This document shows positions 59,616-64,000 of a stretch of 64,000 bases of DNA, one piece after another. The translations under genes and the position numbers were made by a program. Position 1 is the stretch's first letter. Every line of letters starts with the position of its first letter. The notes below the pieces were generated by a model. The model did not search any database. It was given only the letters and a program-made list of their open reading frames with translations, and was not told the origin of the DNA. Source of the DNA: an uncultured Mesorhizobium sp. (GTDB lineage: Bacteria > Pseudomonadota > Alphaproteobacteria > Rhizobiales > Rhizobiaceae); contig CALFXR010000201.1 of NCBI GenBank assembly GCA_937958475.1, forward strand, positions 1 to 64,000, read 5' to 3'.

Positions 59616-61133
59616 ATGCGTTTCAGTGTTCTGAAGGTCGACGAACGCAGTCTTCTGCGTGGCGCCGCGGTGATCGTGATCGGCGGAATGGTCGCGGGGT
59701 GCAGCTCCGGGGCGGCGCGGTTCACGGATGGCGTGGACGGCATCTTCACGGCCTCGACGGCCAATCAGCGATCCATCATCAAGAACGAATCCCAGCCTTT
59801 CCCGGGCGATGTCGCGGCGAAACCGGTTGCGGCGGCGGGAGAATACACCGGCTCGGTGTCGCGCGAAGCGGTGAAGCCGGTGGACCTGACCGCGTCCGCG
59901 GTGACCCGCGGCAGCCTGCCGACAGCCCAGCCCGCGGCGGCCGCGTCGGCTAAGGTGCCCGCCGCGCTCGATCGCACGACGACGGCGACGGTTCAGCCGG
60001 CGCAGGCCGTGGCTGCCCGCCCGGTTGCCGAGGAATCGGCCGGCTGGTCGCGCGCCGCCGGAACGCAGATCACCGTCAAGGACGGCGAGACCGTCTACAA
60101 CCTGTCGCGCCGTTTCGGCGTACCGGCGAACGTCCTGCTTTCCGTCAATGGCCTTTCCGACGCGAGCGCGCTGAAGGCGGGGCAGAAGATCGTCATCCCG
60201 ACCTATGTCTATTCGCGCCAGGCGCCGGTCTCGGCACCGGACAGCGATCCCAATGTCGCCGACGCCAGGTCTTCGCGCGGGACGAAGTACGACGTGCCGG
60301 CAGACAAGGTGCCGGTTCCGACCAAGGCGCCGACAGGGAAGGTCGCGGTCCTGCCGCAGCAGCCGAAGGTCAGGGAGAGCGATCCCGCCGCTGCGAATGC
60401 GACGGCGAAGGCCGACACGGCGAAGCCGACGGCCGCGAAGGGTGACTACACCGTCCAGTCCGGCGACACGCTGTCGGCCATCGCCAGGAAGACCGGCGTT
60501 CCCGTCACCGACATCAAGGCCGCCAACGGCATGAAGGACGGTTTCCTCCGTGTCGGCCAGACGCTCGTCATCCCTCATGGATCGCAGACGGTGGCCGCGG
60601 CAAAGCCCTCGGCCGTCGATCCGATCACGACCGGCGCTGCCGGCCCGGTGAAGAAGGCGACCAACTCCCCCGTGGCGGCCTATACGCCGCCGCGCGCCAC
60701 GGACGCCGTGATCGAGGACGCCGAGAAGGTGGTCGCCTCCGCTCCGGACGCCACCGGCATCGGTCGCATGCGCTGGCCGGTTCGCGGCCGCGTCATCAGT
60801 GCGTATGGCGGCAAGAACGCCGGCAAGGCCAATGACGGCATCGACATCGCCGTCCCCGAAGGTACGCCGGTCAAGGCCGCCGAGAACGGCGTCGTCATCT
60901 ATGCCGGCGATGGCCTGAAGGAATTCGGCAACACGGTCCTCGTGCGCCACGAAGACGGCCTGGTCACGGTCTACGGCCATGCCAGCGAACTGAAGGTCTC
61001 GCGCGGCGAGAAGGTCAAGCGCGGCCAGGAAATCGCCCGCTCGGGCATGAGCGGCTCCGCCGACATGCCGAAGCTGCATTTCGAGGTGCGCAAGAACTCC
61101 GCGCCGGTCGATCCGTCGAGCTTCCTCGAGTAG
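59616..61133 (+). CDS. nlpD: NlpD-like lipoprotein: two LysM domains and degenerate LytM/M23 domain
   Basis: It encodes 505 residues. The lipobox GGMVAGCSSG puts the lipid Cys at 29. LysM domains lie near residues 150-195 (ITVKDGETVYNLSRRFGVPA) and 275-325 (YTVQSGDTLSAIARKTGVPV), and an M23/LytM fold from about 385. At the zinc site, N406 replaces the first His (NDGIDIAVPEG), D410 and H455 remain, and the usual H-x-H is K-L-H (H488). Such degenerate factors do not cut; they activate amidases (NlpD, EnvC, LdpF). The surE-pcm neighbourhood supports the name. Cell-separation role inferred. Confidence 0.85.
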   Translation: MRFSVLKVDERSLLRGAAVIVIGGMVAGCSSGAARFTDGVDGIFTASTANQRSIIKNESQPFPGDVAAKPVAAAGEYTGSVSREAVKPVDLTASAVTRGSLPTAQPAAAASAKVPAALDRTTTATVQPAQAVAARPVAEESAGWSRAAGTQITVKDGETVYNLSRRFGVPANVLLSVNGLSDASALKAGQKIVIPTYVYSRQAPVSAPDSDPNVADARSSRGTKYDVPADKVPVPTKAPTGKVAVLPQQPKVRESDPAAANATAKADTAKPTAAKGDYTVQSGDTLSAIARKTGVPVTDIKAANGMKDGFLRVGQTLVIPHGSQTVAAAKPSAVDPITTGAAGPVKKATNSPVAAYTPPRATDAVIEDAEKVVASAPDATGIGRMRWPVRGRVISAYGGKNAGKANDGIDIAVPEGTPVKAAENGVVIYAGDGLKEFGNTVLVRHEDGLVTVYGHASELKVSRGEKVKRGQEIARSGMSGSADMPKLHFEVRKNSAPVDPSSFLE

Positions 61134-61147
61134 CGGCGCGCCCGGCC

Positions 61148-62020
61148 TCAGTCCTTCAGCGGCTGGCCGAGCCGGCCGGCGAGATCCTGGATGAACTGCC
61201 AGGCGACGCGGCCCGAGCGGCCGCCGCGCGTCGTCGCCCATTCCAGCGCCTCGGCGCGCAGCGCCTCCGCGTCGATCGCGAGGTCGTGGTAGCGGGCATA
61301 TCCCGCCACCATCTCGAGATACTCGTCCTGGGAGCACTTGTGGAAGCCGAGCCACAGGCCGAAGCGGTCCGACAGCGAAACCTTCTCCTCAACCGCCTCG
61401 GACGGATTGATCGCCGTCGAGCGCTCGTTGTCGATCATGTCGCGCGGCAGAAGGTGACGGCGGTTCGAGGTGGCGTAGAAGATGACGTTGCCGGGGCGGC
61501 CCTCGACGCCGCCTTCCAGCGCCGCCTTCAGCGACTTGTACGACGTGTCGTCATGGTCGAAGGACAGGTCGTCGCAGAACAGGATGAAGCGGTGCGGCGC
61601 CGCCTTCAGGATGGCCATCAGCTTCGGCAGCGTGTCGATGTCCTCGCGGTGGATCTCGATCAGCTTCAGCGGCTCGCCGCCGCGCGCCTGGTTGACCGTC
61701 GCGTGCGCCGCCTTGACCAGCGACGACTTGCCCATGCCGCGCGCGCCCCACAGAAGCACGTTGTTGGCGGGAAGGCCTGAAGCGAAGCGCTCGGTGTTGT
61801 CGACGAGGATGTCGCGGACGCGGTCGACGCCGCGGATCAGGCCGATGTCGACCCGGTTGACGCGGGCGACCGCCTCCAGTTCGCCGGGATCGGCCGACCA
61901 GACGAAGCAGTCGGCGGCGGCGAAGTCGGGTTGCCGGACCGCAGGCGGGGCGAGGCGCGAAATCGCTTCGATCAGCCTGTCCAGTTTCTGCTCGAGCGTT
62001 TCCTGTCCGGTCTTTTCCAT
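61148..62020 (-). CDS. DUF815-family ATPase
   Basis: It encodes 290 residues from ATG 62020 with GGCGGG upstream; a TTG at 62041 is less likely. The P-loop is LLWGARGMGKSSLVKAAHAT, Walker B is HRFILFCDDLSFD, and SNRRHLLPRDMIDNER and SLSDRFGLWLGFHKCSQDEY follow, all typical of DUF815. The family is AAA-like and its function is not established. It is on the opposite strand, convergent with the NlpD-like gene (14 bp) and divergent from yajC. Confidence 0.9.
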   Translation of the reverse strand: MEKTGQETLEQKLDRLIEAISRLAPPAVRQPDFAAADCFVWSADPGELEAVARVNRVDIGLIRGVDRVRDILVDNTERFASGLPANNVLLWGARGMGKSSLVKAAHATVNQARGGEPLKLIEIHREDIDTLPKLMAILKAAPHRFILFCDDLSFDHDDTSYKSLKAALEGGVEGRPGNVIFYATSNRRHLLPRDMIDNERSTAINPSEAVEEKVSLSDRFGLWLGFHKCSQDEYLEMVAGYARYHDLAIDAEALRAEALEWATTRGGRSGRVAWQFIQDLAGRLGQPLKD

Positions 62021-62192
62021 GATCCCGCCGCTTTTTGCCAATCCGCAGGCCCGGCGTCTATCATGCGGCCGCCGGCCGCGAAAGCGTGCGCCGGCCTCCC
62101 GAGTGCGGTTGCAAAGCGTCCGCGACCGACTATATTCCGCGCAACTTTCGAGGGGCTGTTCGCGGCCGGTACTTTCGTTTCAGGAGCTTCAG

Positions 62193-62531
62193 ATGTTCGT
62201 TACACCGGCATACGCGCAGGGCGTCGGCGCCTCGCCAGACATGCTCATCTCCATTCTGCCATTCGTTCTCATCTTCGTGGTCATGTACTTCCTGATCATA
62301 CGGCCGCAGCGCGCGCAGATGAAGAAGCGCACCGAGATGCTCGCGGCGGTCCGTCGCGGCGACACGGTGGTGACCGGCGGCGGGCTCGTCGGCAAGGTGA
62401 CCAAGGTCATCGACGACAACGAACTCGAGGTCGATCTCGGCAATGGCGTCAAGGTGACGGCGCTGCGCGCGACCATTTCGGACGTGCGCGTCAAGGGCGA
62501 ACCGGTCGCCAACCAGAACGCCAAGAAATAA
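62193..62531 (+). CDS. yajC: Preprotein translocase accessory protein YajC
   Basis: It encodes 112 residues from ATG 62193, with CAGGAG eight bases upstream. One membrane helix (MLISILPFVLIFVVMYFLII) is followed by RPQRAQMKKRTEMLAAVRRG and DTVVTGGGLVGKVTKVID, the family pattern. YajC joins SecDF at the Sec translocon. secD follows 73 bp later. Confidence 0.96.
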   Translation: MFVTPAYAQGVGASPDMLISILPFVLIFVVMYFLIIRPQRAQMKKRTEMLAAVRRGDTVVTGGGLVGKVTKVIDDNELEVDLGNGVKVTALRATISDVRVKGEPVANQNAKK

Positions 62532-62604
62532 CCGCAAATCGGGCGGCACCCGGAAACGGAAGTCCGCCCGGCCGACGGTCTGCCGCCGGATTCGACGAGG
62601 CACC

Positions 62605-64000
62605 ATGCTTTATTTTTCGCGCTGGAAGACAATCTCGATCTGGCTGGTGGTGCTTTGGGGCATCATCTACGCGCTGCCCAACATCGTGCCGCCTTCGATT
62701 CTGGCCAACATCCCCTCCTGGGGACCGAGCCGACCGATGACGCTCGGCCTGGATCTCCAGGGCGGCTCGCACATCCTGCTCGCCATCGACCGCAACGACC
62801 TGATCGACGAGCGGCTGACGGCGGCGCGCGACGAGGTTCGCACCGCGCTGCGTGACGCCAAGATCGGCTACACCGGCCTTTCCGGCAGCGGACGCATCGT
62901 CCAGGTGCGCGTCCGCGAGGCCAACGACGTCGACAAGGCTAAGACCGCGCTGGAAGCGCTGACGCAGCCGCTGTCGACGGGCGTCTTCGGCGGCACCACC
63001 ATCAGCGAATTTGCCTTCGACGAGCCCGAGCCGGGCTTGCTGCGCTACACGCTGACCGACGATGGCCTCGACTACCGCACCAGCAGCGCGCTGTCCCAGT
63101 CGATCGAAGTCGTCGGCCGCCGCGTCAACGAACTGGGCACGACCGAGCCGATCATCCAGCGCCAGGGCAGCGATCGCATCCTCGTACAGGTGCCCGGCCT
63201 CCAGGATCCGCAGCGGCTGAAGGACATTCTCGGCCAGACCGCGAAGCTGACCTTCCAGATGGTCGACCAGACCATGTCGGTGCAGGACGCGCTGAACGGT
63301 CGCCCGCCCGCCGGTTCGACCATCATGTATTCCCACGACGATCCGCCGGTGCCCTATCTGATCGAGGAGCGCGTCATCGTCTCGGGCGAGAACCTCGTCG
63401 ACGCCCAGGCCACCTTCGACCAGCGCACCAGCGAGCCGGTCGTCTCCTTCCGCTTCGACGCCAAGGGGGCCGCGCGCTTCGGTCAGGCGACGCAGCAGAA
63501 TGTCGGCCGGCTGTTCGCCATCATCCTCGACAACCAGGTCATCTCCGCGCCGCAGATCCGCGAGCCGATCCTCGGCGGAACCGGCCAGATTTCCGGCAAC
63601 TTCACCACCCAGAGCGCCAACGACCTTGCCGTCCTGCTGCGCGCCGGCGCCCTGCCGGCGACGCTGACGGTGATCGAGGAGCGTACGGTCGGGCCAGGCC
63701 TCGGCCAGGACTCGATCGAGGCGGGCAAGGTCGCGAGCGTGATCGGCGCGGTCCTCGTCGTCGCCTTCATGTTCGTCGCCTATGGATTCCTCGGGCTCAT
63801 CGCCAACATCGCCCTCGTGGTCAACGTTTCCCTCGTCGTCGCGATCCTCTCGGTGCTCGGCGCGACGCTGACGCTTCCCGGCATCGCCGGCATCGTCTTG
63901 ACCATCGGCATGGCGGTCGATTCCAACGTGCTCATCTACGAGCGCGTCCGCGAGGAACGGCGCAACGGCCGCTCCGTCATCCAGGCGATCGATGCCGGCT
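62605..64000 (+). CDS. secD: Protein translocase subunit SecD, N-terminal part
   Basis: It starts at ATG 62605 after GAGG and runs off the right edge with 465 residues visible. The first membrane helix (TISIWLVVLWGIIYALPNI), the conserved TLGLDLQGGSHILLAID, the P1 domain, and the start of the membrane bundle (AGKVASVIGAVLVVAFMFVA, LTIGMAVDSNVLIYERVREE) are present. SecD with SecF uses the proton gradient to pull proteins across the membrane. Whether SecF is fused downstream, as in some Rhizobiales, cannot be seen. Confidence 0.96.
   Translation, partial: MLYFSRWKTISIWLVVLWGIIYALPNIVPPSILANIPSWGPSRPMTLGLDLQGGSHILLAIDRNDLIDERLTAARDEVRTALRDAKIGYTGLSGSGRIVQVRVREANDVDKAKTALEALTQPLSTGVFGGTTISEFAFDEPEPGLLRYTLTDDGLDYRTSSALSQSIEVVGRRVNELGTTEPIIQRQGSDRILVQVPGLQDPQRLKDILGQTAKLTFQMVDQTMSVQDALNGRPPAGSTIMYSHDDPPVPYLIEERVIVSGENLVDAQATFDQRTSEPVVSFRFDAKGAARFGQATQQNVGRLFAIILDNQVISAPQIREPILGGTGQISGNFTTQSANDLAVLLRAGALPATLTVIEERTVGPGLGQDSIEAGKVASVIGAVLVVAFMFVAYGFLGLIANIALVVNVSLVVAILSVLGATLTLPGIAGIVLTIGMAVDSNVLIYERVREERRNGRSVIQAIDAG

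Noticed and set aside
1..64000. CRISPR array
   Set aside because: No series of regularly spaced direct repeats with unique spacers was seen; the GGTGAC cluster is too short and irregular.

Overview
The window is high-GC DNA from an alphaproteobacterium, most likely order Hyphomicrobiales (Rhizobiales), family Phyllobacteriaceae or a close relative. The grounds are the gene set and order: a PopZ-type polar organiser beside valS, an ExoR-like Sel1 protein, a GcrA-like protein, and the run nagZ-scpA-scpB-tatABC-serS-surE-pcm-LytM factor-DUF815-yajC-secD. The genus cannot be assigned from this sequence alone. The protein-coding text is dense, often with 4-bp ATGA or GTGA start/stop overlaps.

Left chromosomal flank (1-13599). 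It holds the end of a periplasmic cyclic-nucleotide phosphodiesterase/3'-nucleotidase, a small lipoprotein, and a LuxR-type regulator followed by two paralogous exported Cys-rich proteins. Next is a compact minus-strand operon photolyase - FAD oxidoreductase - DUF1365 - cyclopropane-fatty-acid-synthase-like methyltransferase, a set typical of photo-oxidative stress responses. A plus-strand, translationally coupled trio follows (GNAT acetyltransferase, DegT aminotransferase, large glycosyltransferase), which looks like an amino-sugar and surface glycan module.

Integrated element (13600-33438, about 19.8 kb). A prophage-derived element sits in a tRNA-Asn(GTT) gene. A 45-bp direct repeat of the tRNA 3' part lies at both ends; the intact tRNA is at the right end and a 3' fragment at the left. 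Inside are a P4-type integrase, an AlpA-like protein, a RepA-like AAA ATPase with a cluster of nine GGTGAC repeats at its 3' end, and a partial phage morphogenesis set (head-tail joining-like protein, S49 protease, Nu1-like small terminase, tail tape measure). No large terminase, portal, major capsid, tail tube or lysozyme is recognisable, so it is probably defective or depends on a helper. Cargo includes a trypsin-like protease next to a possible PD-(D/E)XK nuclease and a membrane-anchored protein, a sulfotransferase, an SRAP-family (YedK/HMCES) protein, an exported thermonuclease coupled to a protein with two copies of an HTH-like repeat, and a GcrA-like protein. TGTAGATC repeats just inside both ends are candidate integrase arm sites.

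Right chromosomal flank (33439-64000). Housekeeping and envelope genes: small membrane protein, tRNA-Cys, PCMT-like methyltransferase, TolC, PopZ, ValS, ExoR-like, XthA, NCS2 purine/pyrimidine permease, ErpA, dGTPase, ArgS, a 1,014-residue SPOR protein, NagZ, ScpA/ScpB, an orphan ABC ATPase, TatA/B/C, SerS, SurE, Pcm, an NlpD-like degenerate LytM lipoprotein, a DUF815 ATPase, YajC and the first part of SecD. The surE-pcm-LytM order matches enterobacterial surE-pcm-nlpD.

The most interesting parts are the accessory cassette at 21768-23840, the repeat arrays of the element, and the paired Cys-rich exported proteins; functions proposed there are inference.
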